DNA from: Megaleporinus macrocephalus | Lineage: Eukaryota > Chordata > Actinopteri > Characiformes > Anostomidae | NCBI GenBank assembly: GCA_021613375.1 | Contig: CM038716.1 | Location: 8,658,991-8,722,990 of the forward strand | Direction: 5' to 3' | Length of the DNA: 64,000 nt | Part shown: positions 49,955-62,079 of the stretch, piece after piece | Layout: each line of letters opens with the position of its first letter | Position numbering within the stretch: position 1 is the stretch's first letter | Program-made: the position numbers and the translations under genes | Notes under the pieces: model-generated | The model's database searches: none | What the model saw: the letters and a program-made list of their open reading frames with translations, nothing else | Told to the model about the DNA's origin: nothing

Positions 49955-49988
49955 GCTGTTGTGTTCAAATGATGTAAAGCAAATTATA
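49479..49988. other. Intergenic; (TA)n at 49895-49950
   Basis: No gene seen. The (TA)n tract is the only clear feature. Confidence 0.5.
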
Positions 49989-49989
49989 T

Positions 49990-50360
49990 ATACACTACCG
50001 CTCAAAAGTTTGGGATCACAGTGAAATGTTGTTTTAATGGAGTATCTTCTTCCTTAACACAACAATGAACTGACGAGTCTCTAAAGAAAGTTGTTTCTTT
50101 CTGGTCATTGTGAGTCGGTCAGCAAGCCATCAACTGCTGATCTTCAGATACTAAACTAACCTAGAATGTTGTTCCCTTTTATACTCACTTATTAGTAGAA
50201 TGTTTTTCAGCTGTGCATCACAATTGAGTAAGAGTGTCCTAACAACCAATTAGTCCAATAACATCCTTAACTTGGATTGGTGGTCGTACCAGGAGATTTA
50301 GACAGAGGACTGAGAATTACTGATAATAGGACTATATGCAAAATAAGCCTCTATACAAAA
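49990..50360. mobile_element. Tc1-like transposon terminal fragment
   Basis: TACACTACCGCTCAAAAGTT followed by TGGGATCAC matches the terminal inverted repeat type of many fish Tc1 elements, including the leading TA. The other end is not identified, so the right limit is a guess. Confidence 0.5.
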
Positions 50361-51240
50361 ATAGACTTTAATACAAACATTTTTATTCTTTAAAAATCAT
50401 CTGATACACTTACATTCATTGTGAAATGGACAATATTGTTTGTGAATTGCATGAAAATTGCATGAATTGCATGAAATGGATCAATAGTAATGCTATTGAG
50501 GTTTTCATTTTAGATATACTTGTTTTTTTCTGTACAACAACAACATATGTATAACAATACAGTTATTGTAATATATTAAAAGTTAATATATTTGTCTAAT
50601 CTATTTATATTTATGTATGAAAGTTTATCTTTGCAGTAAATTCATTAATTAATTAGAAGATAGGTCATGATTCCCATATAAAATAATTGTATTATAAAAT
50701 CTGAGACACTTCACTAACCCTGTTAGATCCGTTTGGGAGTCGACTCCTCATTTGTGAGCCGAGCTAACTGATCCGACTCACTAAAAAAGAGCCGAAAATG
50801 CCCATCGCTGCTGAAATGTGAGACTTTTTTCACTTTACACAAGCTTTAATTTCTTCAGGGGAAGATAAAAGCCACAGCAGTGCCTTGGTTTCTGAGGAAC
50901 AGGGCTAATCATCTCATGTCTGAGGTCTCCTCTGAGCAGCGCCACCCAAGAATCGCTCAGATCCAGGGAGCCACTCAGTAGATAGCTAGCTAGCCGGGCT
51001 TGGCTGGAGATTGATTTGTGCATGTGGGGGGACGATGAAACGTGTCAGCCAGCTGCTGGAACCTAGTGGCCAGCGATTCGGAGCAGAGGGGCTTTCTGAC
51101 GCGTTTTTCTGCTGATTTTTCCCAAAAGTGGGAAAGCCGGGTTCACCGCTGCTGCTGCCTCTTCTTCTCCAAGTTTCTCCAAGTTGACCAGCGAACCTCG
51201 GAAAAGCCCAAAGGAGAAGCTTCTGTCCGCGTATGAGTCG
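50361..51240. other. Upstream of inppl1, becoming CpG-rich
   Basis: AT-rich to about 50700, then steadily richer in GC and CpG from about 50990, consistent with the inppl1 promoter. No separate gene seen. Confidence 0.5.
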
Positions 51241-51529
51241 CGAACCAGGATGGTGGGCAGCTAAAAGTGCTGAAAGTCGCGGTGAAAGGTCTCCAGAGGT
51301 CGAGCTTATTCTCCGGACGTCTCCGCCACCGCTCGTGCTCCAGGAACTCTGAGGGAAAGTTTTCTCAGCGCCTGTTAGCCTGTTAGCATCGACTCTGCGG
51401 TCCGGCTGTTTTCGCCACTTCATCCCAACACTAACGCACTTTTCTGGGCGACCGGGGCAAGAAATAAAAGTCCACCGCTGCCTTTCCCCCCTCGTCTGGA
51501 GGTAGCTGTGTGTGGGGAGTCCTGCCACG
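51241..51529 (+). promoter_or_regulatory. inppl1: inppl1 promoter / 5' UTR region
   Basis: CpG-containing, GC-rich sequence directly upstream of the start codon. The start of transcription is not marked by a TATA box. Confidence 0.5.
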
Positions 51530-51717
51530 ATGGCAGGCGGCGGCGGTGGTGGCGGCGGCGGAGCGTCCCCGCTGGGATCGGCGGCTCCTCCGCTGTGGTA
51601 TCACCGGGATTTGAGTCGCGCTGCGGCCGAAGAGCTGCTCGCCAGAGCCGGGAGAGATGGCAGCTTTCTGGTGCGGGATAGCGAGAGCGTTAACGGGGCC
51701 TATGCTCTCTGTGTGCT
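51530..51717 (+). CDS. inppl1: SHIP2 (inositol polyphosphate 5-phosphatase) first coding exon, gene continues beyond window
   Basis: Sixty-two codons plus two bases. After [14 protein letters not shown] comes the start of an SH2 domain, [20 protein letters not shown], then FLVRDSES. R49 is the phosphotyrosine-binding arginine. This is nearly identical to the N-terminus of human INPPL1. The start context CCACGATGG is strong. The donor is CT|GTAAGT at 51718. From family knowledge, SHIP2 removes the 5-phosphate from PI(3,4,5)P3 and dampens insulin and growth-factor signalling. The poly-Gly run is encoded by a GGC/GGT trinucleotide repeat. The rest of the SH2 domain is not found in the remaining 12.3 kb, so intron 1 is at least that long. 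Confidence 0.94.
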
Positions 51718-51767
51718 GTAAGTTTGTGCTGAATTTCATGTTTCATGTGCGAAGCTTGTTTGTTGTT

Positions 51768-51850
51768 CCAAGTTTCCACCTTAAACGGTGCAGCAGTTAC
51801 GTTTACGAGGCATTTAAGGTGGGACGGGAACATTCGAACAACAAGCTCGC
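51768..51850. repeat. Single unit of the 140-bp palindromic repeat
   Basis: TTTCCACCTTAAACGGTGCA, GCAGTTACG and CATTTAAGGTGGGACGGGAA match the dyad of the anapc15 intron 1 array. Lies 50 bp into inppl1 intron 1. Confidence 0.8.
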
Positions 51851-52526
51851 TTCAGGCTCACCAAACTTCATAACATCATGGTATTTGAAGGCATTTCACT
51901 CTCTTATTTTATTTTTATATGAGTTTTGCTGAATTTGTACCCCAGAAATTTCTGTATACACTTTGTTATCGGTGTCACGATAAATGGCGCCATGATTAAT
52001 ATCGCGATACCTGAAGGTGTTATACATTGTAGTATCGCGATACTTGCTTTGAATCCAATTCACTTATTTATTTTACATGCCCTTAATAATATCACCCTAA
52101 TTTACTGTTATCTGATTATTAAGTGTCCAATTTCTTGGACCAGATCGAAGCCTAAATATCTGATACGGAGCGCTAGAGTTTATGCTGGCTACTTGGAAGT
52201 TCAACTTTTGCACATAGTACTTGGTTTTGCTCAGAAATAAGATGCTGGAAATAGTAGCAGAGGATGTTTATGAGATGTGAGTGATGTTTTATACCCTGTT
52301 ATAAGCCCCACATTGCATGTGCATACATCTATGTAAAGGATTTCAGCCTATATTGTTTAATGCATGGCTGCCTGTTTCTAGTAGTAATGCAGTAATAATA
52401 ACTACTGGGGGCTGTTGTTGACACGCCCCCTAACTCAGAATCTCAGGGGTCGTCTGAAAGTTTGACGGTGTGTTTGAAATTGTGACCTGTTTACTGTTTA
52501 GTGTTGTATTCAGGGTGTCGGCCGTT

Positions 52527-52604
<78 letters not shown>

Positions 52605-53158
52605 AATACCAACAGAATAACCAGTATACCAGACATCTCAACCAATAGAAGTAAGAATATGAAAAAGAGTGCTCACAGAATGTTAAAATTGTAAGTAAAC
52701 AAATCTGGTGCTCATGAAATAAGACTGAACGAGACTTCACTCAGTAATTTTATCGATTAAATCAAAACTAAAAAAACTACAGACTCAGATGTTTGTCAGT
52801 AAATTTATAGTCATGATATAAAAAAAACATAAGCACCTGGAAAATGACGTTGCAGTGATATATAATCTGTAGACACCAGTAGCCTCCACTGTTCTAATTT
52901 GTTTCTAGGCCGAACGGTTGAGATGATCTGTTTCTGGTGTAAGCAAGTGTCGTCCCAATCCCATCTAGTGTCTCCCTCACTGCTCCCTATATAGTGTTTT
53001 ACATACAGTCTATGTAGTAACCAGTGAACGAGTAAACGAGTGGACCGTTTCAGACACACCCTGAGCTTCTCTCTAGTAAATACAGCATCATGTTGGTGTT
53101 CAAGTGTGCTTAGTCTATAGGCAGCAGATCAGAAATCCCGTTCCAGAGTGCCCGTCCA
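51851..53158. other. inppl1 intron 1, no gene; (TA)n at 52540-52601
   Basis: ATATCGCGATACCTGAAG-type words at about 51990-52045 suggest a decayed hAT fragment. Nothing coding. Confidence 0.45.
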
Positions 53159-53166
53159 CTCCTTTC

Positions 53167-53552
53167 TAGGGCTGTGTATCGGCAAGAACCTGGCGATACA
53201 ATACTACGTATCGTGATACAGCGGTCACGATTCAATATATCGTAATATACTGCGATAAGTGATATATTGTGATTTTTTTTTAAATCCTACTATTAAAACA
53301 CACTACTGTATGAACATGTTTGCTGATGCTTACAATAGCATTGCGTCCTTGTGCTGCTTGTTAATGGTGGAGTGGAGCTGAAAATGGATTACAACACTGC
53401 CATCTAGTGGTCAGAGGTTTAAACACAACACACACTGATTCACTGTCTGCCAGGAATCTGTGTAGCAATACTCTGTTTTTGAGAATCGATACAGTATCAC
53501 TAAACATAATATCCCGATATTTCAATATTTTCAATATTTTCTTACACCCCTA
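53167..53552 (+). mobile_element. hAT-type MITE, copy 4
   Basis: Complete copy from TAGGGCTGTGTATCGGC to TTTTCTTACACCCCTA, with flanks CTCCTTTC and CTCCTTAC (7 of 8). Confidence 0.85.
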
Positions 53553-53692
53553 CTCCTTACTCTGATTTCTTTAATTAGTCTGCATTAGTCAGCTCAGAAG
53601 CTGAAACTACTTGCCTCACGAAATGAAGACTTGTGATAGTCTTGTATATCATCGCTGCCTGAAGTAAAACCTGCATCTCTAAAATAGTAAAT

Positions 53693-54172
53693 GTAAGTCA
53701 TTGGAACCAGAATGTATTCCAAGCCATGTTGGAGCATTTCTATTGGTCCATAAACAAAGAAACGATCATAACCTTTTAGCTAACAATGAATTGTTATTGA
53801 AATAATCGCGATCAACTATTTAATTGTTTATTGTAGGCAGTTATTGAAGTCACAGGTGGCCAGATCTGCTCGCTTGCTGGCTGTGTTGGATTAATATCTG
53901 ATACTGGTTGTACAGTCAGTGATACACTACACTACCTGTAGCTACACAGTTAATACACCAACATTACTCAGCACTGCTCTCTGAACAGCTCAGCATCGTC
54001 TCGGTGATACATCCAATTGCTTTATACTCAACACACACAGCTTGACACCCTCATAACACTCTGCCTGTTGTGCAAATCTAACAAGCGTGAAAAGTTATTG
54101 TGGGTTTAAGTAACTGCGATCATCCCGAGTAACTGTGATCAGACGGTTATGTAATAATTGTGACAGCCCTAG
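53693..54172. mobile_element. Dispersed repeats, incl. partner of 12985-13325
   Basis: 53693-53770 matches the spacer repeat at 42315. From about 53800 the order of words follows 12985-13325 and ends GTGACAGCCCTAG. Confidence 0.6.
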
Positions 54173-54505
54173 TGAGGTTTGTGTACGTTTACGTCTCATT
54201 CTGTTGGTTGGAAAGCAGAAGTCTGATTACCATCATGCAGACTCAAGAGTTTCTGCCTTGTCTGATTACTCAGGTTCATGAAAATGTATTTATTGGCTCA
54301 TTTAAAAAAAAAAGACTGAGATCTGATTTACTGCATTTACTAAGTTAGCAAAACTTGTTTACTAAAAAACTAGTGTATTTACATGCACCTAACGGTCCAA
54401 TCTCTAATTGGATCTCTGTAGTTATCTGATTATTATAATTATTTTAAAATGTGTTTGTAAAAGTCTTATATTTTAGTAGCTTACACTTCTTAAAGGATAT
54501 TACTA

Positions 54506-54590
54506 TCCATCCATCATCTTCCGCTTTATCTCGCTAGTCGGGGTCACGGGGGGGCTGCAGCCAATCCCAGCTTCATCAGGTGAAGGCTCT
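54506..54590 (-). repeat. 3' tail of a fish SINE/LINE
   Basis: CCATCCATCATCTTCCGCTT and GGGGTCACGGGGGGCTGCAG are the reversed tail of the dispersed repeat whose head is at 31141. Confidence 0.65.
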
Positions 54591-54647
54591 GTTTTAGTGA
54601 ATGACTGGCTGAAGTTTGCTGAGTGTGTGTTTTAGCTGGTTTAGGTC

Positions 54648-55650
54648 TGTCTACTCCTCACACTCTGTTCATACTCCTCACACTCTGTTCATACTCCTCA
54701 CACTCTGTTCATACTCCTCACACTCTGTTCATACTCCTCACACTCTCTTCATACTCCTCACTCTCTCTTCATACTCCTCACTCTCTGTTCATACTCCTCA
54801 CTCTCTGTTCATACTCCTCACTCTCTGTTCATACTCCTCACTCTCTGTTCATACTCCTCACACTCTGTTCATACTCCTCACTCTCTGTTCATACTCCTCA
54901 CTCTCTGTTCATACTCCTCACTCTCTGTTCATACTCCTCACACTCTGTTCATACTCCTCACTCTCTGTTCATACTCCTCACACTCTGTTCATACTCCTCA
55001 CTCTCTGTTCATACTCCTCACTCTCTGTTCATACTCCTCATACTCTGTTCATACTCCTCACACTCTCTTCATACTCCTCATACTCTCTTCATACTCCTCA
55101 TACTCTGTTCATACTCCTCATACTCTCTTCATACTCCTCATACTCTGTTCATACTCCTCATACTCTCTTCATACTCCTCATACTCTGTTCATACTCCTCA
55201 TACTCTGTTTATACTCCTCATACTCTGTTCATACTCCTCATACTCTGTTCATACTCCTCATACTCTGTTTATACTCCTCATACTCTGTTCATACTCCTTA
55301 TACTCTGTTCATACTCCTCATACTCTGTTCATACTTCTCATACTCTGTTCATACTCCTCACACTCTGTTCATACTCCTCACACTCTGTTCATACTCCTTA
55401 TACTCTGTTCATACTCTGTTCATACTCCTCACACTCTGTTCATACTCCTCATACTCTGTTCATACTCTGTTCACACTCCTCATACTCTGTTCATACTCCT
55501 CATACTCTGTTCATACTCCTCATACTCTGTTCATTCTCCTTATACTCTGTTCATACTCCTCACACTCTGTTCATACTCCTCATACTCTGTTCATACTCCT
55601 CATACTTTGTTCATACTCCTCATACTCTGTTCATACTCCTCACACTCTGT
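54648..55650. repeat. 20-bp minisatellite in inppl1 intron 1 (about 50 copies)
   Basis: Unit CATACTCCTCACACTCTGTT with CTCTCT, TACTCT and TCTTC variants; variants are clustered (CTCTCT early, TACTCT late). Its long open frames (54616-55764) are period artefacts. Confidence 0.96.
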
Positions 55651-56102
55651 GTGGTGGTTTGTTGGGAGATGATGGAGCAGGTTAGCTGTGGAGAGATCTT
55701 TAACAGCTGCCGTCTTCTGATCAGCGTCAGTCTTCTCAGATCCAGACCAGCTCCACTCCAGTGAAGGTGATCCTCGTCTAGGAGTTAAATCTAAGGAGGT
55801 AGACTGTAGACCAGGCTGGCGGTGTCTTGAGTTTCTTCTCCTGGAGTAGGGTGTTCACTCACTTTCAGCATTAGGCCTGTGCATTGTTAATCATGGCTTT
55901 GATGTTAACGAGCACTGGACGATGGTTTGTAAACAGAAAACGTGTTTTGTTATTTATACTCAGCTGGAAATTGGGATTTTCATGTTGGCCCAGTGAAAGG
56001 CTAGTTCTTCAGATAAGTTCTCGTGAGTCAGCTGGTACAACAACGAACGCTGATGAGCTTTGATCTTTGTGGACAGTGTTGTTGTGTTTGTTTGCAGTTT
56101 AT
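55651..56102. other. inppl1 intron 1, no gene
   Basis: Nothing recognised. Confidence 0.4.
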
Positions 56103-56419
56103 TAGGCTGTGTGTTGGCAAGAACCTGGCGATACGATACATGTATTTTTTCAAATCCTACTATTAAACACACCACTGTATGAACAGGTTTATCAATGCTT
56201 ACAATAGCATTGCGTCCTTGTGCTGCTTGTTAGTGTTGGAGTGGAGCTGAAAATGGATTACAACACTGCCATCTAGTGGTCAGAGGTTTAAACACAACAC
56301 GCAATGATTCACTGTCTGTCAGGAATCTGTGTATCGATACTGTGTTTTTATGAATCGATACAGTATCACTAAACATAATATCCTGATATTCGATATTTTG
56401 ATATTTTCGTACACCCCTA
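56103..56419 (+). mobile_element. hAT-type MITE, copy 5 (internal deletion)
   Basis: Left end TAGGCTGTGTGTTGGCAAG has lost one G; about 70 bp of the early interior is missing. Flanks CAGTTTAT and CAGTTTCT match at 7 of 8. Confidence 0.8.
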
Positions 56420-56925
56420 CAGTTTCTATTGAAATGTCGTTTCATACAACATCAGCTGGAGGACACTGTCCACGCTGTACACGCTGTCCACCTTCTCAGG
56501 CACGTCCCAAAGCCTGGGTTACTTAACAGAGTGCTGGAGGACCCGTGCACATCTCTACTGACTGTCATCAGGGTTTAAAAATATCCTCCACGCGTGTAAA
56601 ACTGCCCTCGGCAGCGGTTTAACCGTCTGCTGCTCAGCAGACCGTCCGCCTGTGACTCGCAGATGTTTAGCCGTTTCTAGGTGGGCCTTGAGGAACATCA
56701 GTAACTCTGTATGGAGAGTGGAGCTGGGGGGCGTACTTTGTTGGAGTAGAGCTGGCTGGGGGTCCGCAGGGACCGGTGTGGAGTGCGGTTGTTGTGTGGT
56801 TGGCGTGTGATGGAGGTCTGAGAAGACGAGGAGTTTCCTTATCGTGAAAAGATTTGATCCTCATTGTTTAGAGAGCCGTCATACATACACAGAGAGTTTC
56901 CTGTCTCAGCATGAGCTCAGGGTTT
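56420..56925. other. inppl1 intron 1, no gene
   Basis: A GC-richer stretch without any recognised feature. Confidence 0.4.
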
Positions 56926-58268
56926 AGGGTTTAGGGTTTAGGGATACTGTGTTGGCTTAGGGTTAGGAGTTTAGGGTTAGGGCTCGGTTTATGTTTGGAT
57001 TTAGGGGTTAGGGTTTGGGGTTAGGGATTAGGATTAAGCGTTAAGGGGTTAGGACTAGGTTTATGTTGGTTTAGTTTTTAGGAATACTGTGTTGGCTTAG
57101 GGTTAGGAGTTTAGGGTTAGGGCTCGGTTTATGTTTGGATTTAGGGGTTAGGGTTTGGGGTTAGGGATTAGGATTAAGGGTTAAGGGGTTAGGACTAGAT
57201 TTATTTTAGGGTTTAGTTTTTAGGAATACTGTGTTGGGTTAGGAGTTTAGGGTTAGGGCTCGGTTTATGTTTGGATTTAGGGGTTAGGGTTTTGAAGTAA
57301 GGGTTAGTTTAGGGGTTAGGGTTTGGGATTAGGGTTTAGGATTACAGTTTAGGACTAGTTTTAGGTTAGGGGTTAGGGTTAGGTTAGGGATAATGATTAA
57401 AGGTTTAGGGTTGGGGTAAGGGTTTAGGATTAAGGGTTAGGACTAGGTTTAAGGTGAAGGGGTTATGGATTAATTTTTAGGGTTACTGTGTGAGTTTAGG
57501 GTTAGATTAGGGTTTAGTGGTTTGGGTTTTAGGGTTAGTGTTTAGGATTTAGGGTTATGACCAGGTTTATGTTAGGGTTTAGGGTTAGCACTAGGTTTAT
57601 GTTTGGGTTTAGGGTTAGTGTTTAGGATTTAGGGTTATGACTAGGTTTATGTTAGGGTTTAGGGTTAGCACTAGGTTTATGTTTGGTTTTAGGGTTAGGA
57701 CCAGGTTTATGTTAGGGTTTAGGGTTAGGACTAGGTTTATGTTTGGGTTTAGGGTTAGTGTTTAGGATTTAGTGTTATGACTAGGTTTATGTTTGGGTTT
57801 AGGGTTAGTGTTTAGGATTTAGGGTTATGACTAGGTTTATGTTAGGGTTTAGGGTTAGGACTAGGTTTATGTTTGGGTTTAGGGTTAGTGTTTAGGATTT
57901 AGGGTTATGACTAGGTTTATGTTAGGGTTTAGGGTTAGGACTAGGTTTATGTTTGGGTTTAGGGTTAGTGTTTAGGATTTAGGGTTATGACTAGGTTTAT
58001 GTTAGGGTTTAGGGTTAGGACTAGGTTTATGTTTGGGTTTAGGGTTAGTGTTTAGGATTTAGGGTTATGACTAGGTTTATGTTAGGGTTTAGGGTTAGGA
58101 CTAGGTTTATGTTTGGGTTTAGGGTTAGTGTTTAGGATTTAGGGTTATGACTAGGTTTATGTTTGGGTTTAGGGTTAGTGTTTAGGATTTAGGGTTATGA
58201 CTAGGTTTATGTTTGGGTTTAGGGTTAGTGTTTAGGATTTAGTGTTATGACTAGGTTTATGTTTGGGT
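56926..58268 (+). repeat. Telomere-like interstitial array (TTAGGG variants)
   Basis: Dense TTTAGGGTTAGGG words. The first part (to about 57480) has a 140-142 bp period marked by ATACTGTGTTGG at 56944, 57084 and 57226. From about 57540 the unit is 50 bp: GTTTGGGTTTAGGGTTAGTG, then TTTAGGATTTAGGGTTATGA and CTAGGTTTAT. It resumes at 59496-59570 after a transposon. Confidence 0.9.
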
Positions 58269-58479
58269 TAGGGCTGGGCGATATGGGGAAAAATCTTATC
58301 ACGATTTTTTTTTCATATCAGTCGATATCGATATATATCACGATATAAATCAAATTACTATTTCCTTTTTACTTAAGTGAGATATGAAGGTATCAAAAAA
58401 TTGTTTTTTTCTTAAATTGTTTTTTTATTTTCAGACAAATAGACAAATGTACTATAGAACATTACACAACTGTATTAAC

Positions 58480-58538
<59 letters not shown>

Positions 58539-59495
58539 GTGTGTAATACAGTTGTGTAATGTTGTGTATATGGGGCAGTATTAGTATGAACAGTATTCAC
58601 ACACGGACTCTGTGTTAAACAGGCTGTTTCTGGCCCTTTAAGTTCTGAGGAAAGGACTCGTAGCGGTGAGTCGACTCTCTATCGGCTCAAATGGTGAGTT
58701 CGTTTAGCGATTTTGTTTCGGTAGAAAATATAGTTTCCTACTCGGGATTTTTGATTATAAAAACAACTTTGCCTCAGCGTTCTCACTCGAACTCCTACAG
58801 TTTACATGTTTATGTTTATCGATTACGAAATTACGTCGATTAGCATAACGTGCCTCGATGCGTCGCTACGGTGGCCGCCTCCACTGAAAGCAAGGATTTA
58901 TCCGGAGCACGAGCTGCAGCTACAAACAATCACTCACCTACATCTAAACTTGTGGGAGTGTTTCACACAGAAACACAACAGTGTGGTGCTCTGTCAGCTC
59001 TGCACAACACAACTGTACAGCTGCTACACACCAGCACTTAAACTCAAACACCACGTAGAGCTTCATCAACACAGCAGCAAGATAGCACCTGTTTACCTGT
59101 TTATCTTATCTTAGCAGATTATTTTAAGATTACTGACACGTGAAACATGTTTTCAGTAGTAGTTTAACGTTTTCTGTCGTTGTTTTTTCTTATTTTATTC
59201 TCTCTGCTCGACTGTGGTGTCTGCAGTAACTTATTACTAGTCGTGGGTTAAGGTGCGGCTAGGCCTACACTCCGTACTGTGAGCTTCAACCAAACACGAA
59301 GTGGCTGGAACTCCAGTTCAGCCATCTGATTGGTTTGGGGCGGCGCTATTCTCATTCTCATTGGCTGTTTTTGTTGTCTCTCAAAACACGGATGGAACTT
59401 AATTCTATCGACTTTCTATCGACTACGTCTTAAAGTTCTATCGAGGAAACGTTATTTCGCGATAATTATCGTTATCGTTTTATCGCCCAGCCCTA
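58269..59495. mobile_element. hAT element, 1.23 kb, with intact ends
   Basis: Perfect 15-bp inverted ends TAGGGCTGGGCGATA and TATCGCCCAGCCCTA, flanked by a perfect 8-bp duplication GTTTGGGT (58261-58268 and 59496-59503). Inside is a BED-finger fragment (58806-59114, frames with [17 protein letters not shown] and KHHVELHQHS) but no catalytic domain. A large hairpin lies at 58459-58562. Confidence 0.9.
58806..59114 (+). pseudogene. BED zinc-finger fragment of hAT transposase
   Basis: The 102-codon frame carries [19 protein letters not shown] and, nine residues on, CYTPALKLKHHVELHQHS. It lacks the dimerisation and RNase-H-like catalytic parts, so at most it could bind DNA. Homologous to the relic at 15490-16015. 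Confidence 0.55.
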
Positions 59496-59570
59496 GTTTG
59501 GGTTTAGGGTTAGTGTTTAGGATTTAGTGTTATGACTAGGTTTATGTTTTGGTTTTAGTGTTAAGGGTTT
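59496..59570 (+). repeat. Telomere-like array, remainder
   Basis: GTTTGGGTTTAGGGTTAGTG and GACTAGGTTTATG continue the 50-bp unit, showing that the hAT element entered an existing array. Confidence 0.85.
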
Positions 59571-59765
59571 AGTGCTCATATACCTTCAACTGACTTAAAA
59601 CACCTTTTACGCTAGCATATTCTCGGGGTGCTAATAATTGTGTAACTGACGTTAAAGCACATTTTATTAAATGTATTAAATATTTACATAATAACATAAA
59701 AACTATTAACCAACAGCAAAACAGTTTAAAATAAAATATAACATAAGCTGTTACTGAGCCTGCTT

Positions 59766-61235
59766 TAGCTGATGTTAGCTAACATTAGCTTTACTTGCTA
59801 AGTTCAGTGGATCAAGTTATGCTAAGCTAACGTAGTTGAGTTATGAAGATGTATAGAGTCGTATGAGAGCGAGTTCACTTTAATCATATTTACTACAATA
59901 ACTGTACCTCTATATCTGAGTTTAGCTGGTTGCTAGGCTGGTTGCTAGGCTGTTGTCATGAATAAATGTTGGTTATTTAGCTAAATACTGTTTACACTCA
60001 GGATGAGCTGCTGTTGTGGGTGGGGTTTGACTAAAAGTATCAGGACTAAGTGATATGGTGGTCTAAAAGTATCAGGACTAAGTGATATGGTGGTCCAAAA
60101 TTCTCAGGACTAAGTGATATAGTGGTCTAAAAGTCTCAGGACTAAGTGATATGGTGGTCCAAAAGTCTCAGGACTAAGTGATATGGTGGTCTAAAAGTCT
60201 CAGGACTAAGTGATATGGTGGTTTAAAAGTCTCAGGACTAAGTGATATGGTGGTCTAAAAGTCTCGGCACTAAGTGATATGGTGGTCTAAAAGTATCAGG
60301 ACTAAGTGATATGGTGGTCTAAAAGTCTCAGGACTAAGTGATATGGTGGTCTAAAGGTATCAGGAATAAGTGATATGGTGGTCCAAAAGTCTCAGGTCTA
60401 AGTGATATGGTGGTCTAAAAGTATCAGGACTAAGTGATATGGTGGTCTAAAAGTCTCAGGACTAAGTGATATGGTGGTCCAAAATTCTCAGGACTAAGTG
60501 ATATGGTGGTCTAAAAGTCTCAGAACTAAGTGATATGGTGGTCCAAAAGTCTCAGGACTAAGTGATATGGTGGTCTAAAAGTCTCAGGACTAAGTGATAT
60601 GGTGGTCTAAAGGTATCAGGACTAAGTGATATGGTGGTCTAAAAGTCTCAGGTCTAAGTGATATGGTGGTCTAAAAGTCTCAGGACTAAGTGATATGGTG
60701 GTCTAAAAGTCTCAGGACTAAGTGATATAGTGGTCTAAAAGTCTCAGGACTAAGTGATATGGTGGTCTAAAAGTATCAGGACTAAGTGATATGGTGGTCT
60801 AAAGGTCTCAGGACTAAGTGATATGGTGGTCTAAAGGTCTCAGGACTAAGTGATATGGTGGTCTAAAAGTATCAGGACTAAGTGATATGGTGTTCTAAAA
60901 GTATCAGGACTAAGTGATATGGTGGTCTAAAAGTATCAGGACTAAGTGATATGGTGGTCTATTTCTACATTACAGCTCTTTCAGATTTAAATTCAGAAAT
61001 ATCATCAGAATCTGAAGAAGCAGTTCTGGAACATTCTCAGTCCCAGTCAGTCACACGGTAACGTTCAGGAGTTTCCGTAGCGAGCTCAGGTTTTTCATTA
61101 GTTTAATTAAAATCATCGATTTTAAACTGAATTAAGCAGCAAATTTAATTTTAAGTCATGTTTATATATTTTCAGTTTCTAAAACAGTGTGAAATCACCA
61201 GGGCTGTCAATAAGTGGTGCTCCGCCTTTACAGTA
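59766..61235 (+). mobile_element. Dispersed element with internal 32-bp minisatellite, copy 2
   Basis: Inverse counterpart of 8327-9209, with both flanks retained and a longer array in the middle. Ends TAAGTGGTGCTCCGCCTTTA. Confidence 0.8.
60034..60962. repeat. 32-bp minisatellite (about 29 copies)
   Basis: Unit GGTGGTCTAAAAGTATCAGG followed by ACTAAGTGATAT, with GTATC/GTCTC variants; reverse complement of the array at 8646-8950. Confidence 0.95.
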
Positions 61236-61758
61236 TTGGTTTGTGTTTATTGGATGTAATCGGTCACTCGTTATGGTATCAGACTCCGTGTAGACGAGTG
61301 CCGATGCGCCGGTACTCGTCCTCAGTCTGACGGCGTGCCCGGTCTGGAGCCGGCGGTCCGCTCCTGCTGGGTGTTGTTGAGGGAGGGTGTGTATCTTGTG
61401 GGATCCACCTGGCTTTGTGTTGTAATGGGTCACACTGTTGACTTACTGAACGCTTTCTAAAGCCTGTCCCGCCTCTTCTCTCCGACCCCATTCCAGTCCG
61501 CTGAGCCTCGTCTGTGTTTGCGATCACTTTTTTTCCGTCCTTACACAGAGACGCATGTCGGGACACGCGTGCCCCAGTGGCGGCGCATTTCTGGGATTCA
61601 AGGCGTGCGCACTAACAAACACAAACACACCAACACGTGGCACTGCCTAACCTAACCAAGCAGAATTAGACACAAGCAGAGGGTGTTTCAGCATCTGTTG
61701 ACGTCCGAGTGTGTGTTAGTGAAAGTGTATGAAAGTGTGTGTTAGTGAAAGTGTATGA

Positions 61759-61760
<2 letters not shown>
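61236..61760. other. inppl1 intron 1, GC-richer, no gene
   Basis: CpG-rich for an intron and with a 95-codon minus-strand open frame (61279-61566) that I do not recognise. No domain visible. Confidence 0.4.
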
Positions 61761-61763
<3 letters not shown>

Positions 61764-61795
<32 letters not shown>

Positions 61796-62034
61796 TCGGG
61801 GGGTTTCCCTTCACTCTCTGGTGGAGTGGCTGAGAGAGGAGTGGCACCGCAGAGGTGGTTATTTTAAGAAGATGGTGGCTGCACTGTCAGTGTGTGTGTG
61901 TGAGTACAGTGGCTGGCTGTGTGTGTGTGTAAGTACAGTGGCTGGCTGTGTGTGTGTGAGTACAGTGGCTGGCTGTGTGTGTGAGTACAGTGGCTGGCTG
62001 TGTGTGTGTGTGTGTTTGTGAGTACAGTGGCTGG

Positions 62035-62079
<45 letters not shown>

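Noticed and set aside
54616..55764. 382- and 349-codon open frames
   Set aside because: 20-bp CT-rich array; overlapping frames carry the same low-complexity repeat in different phase.
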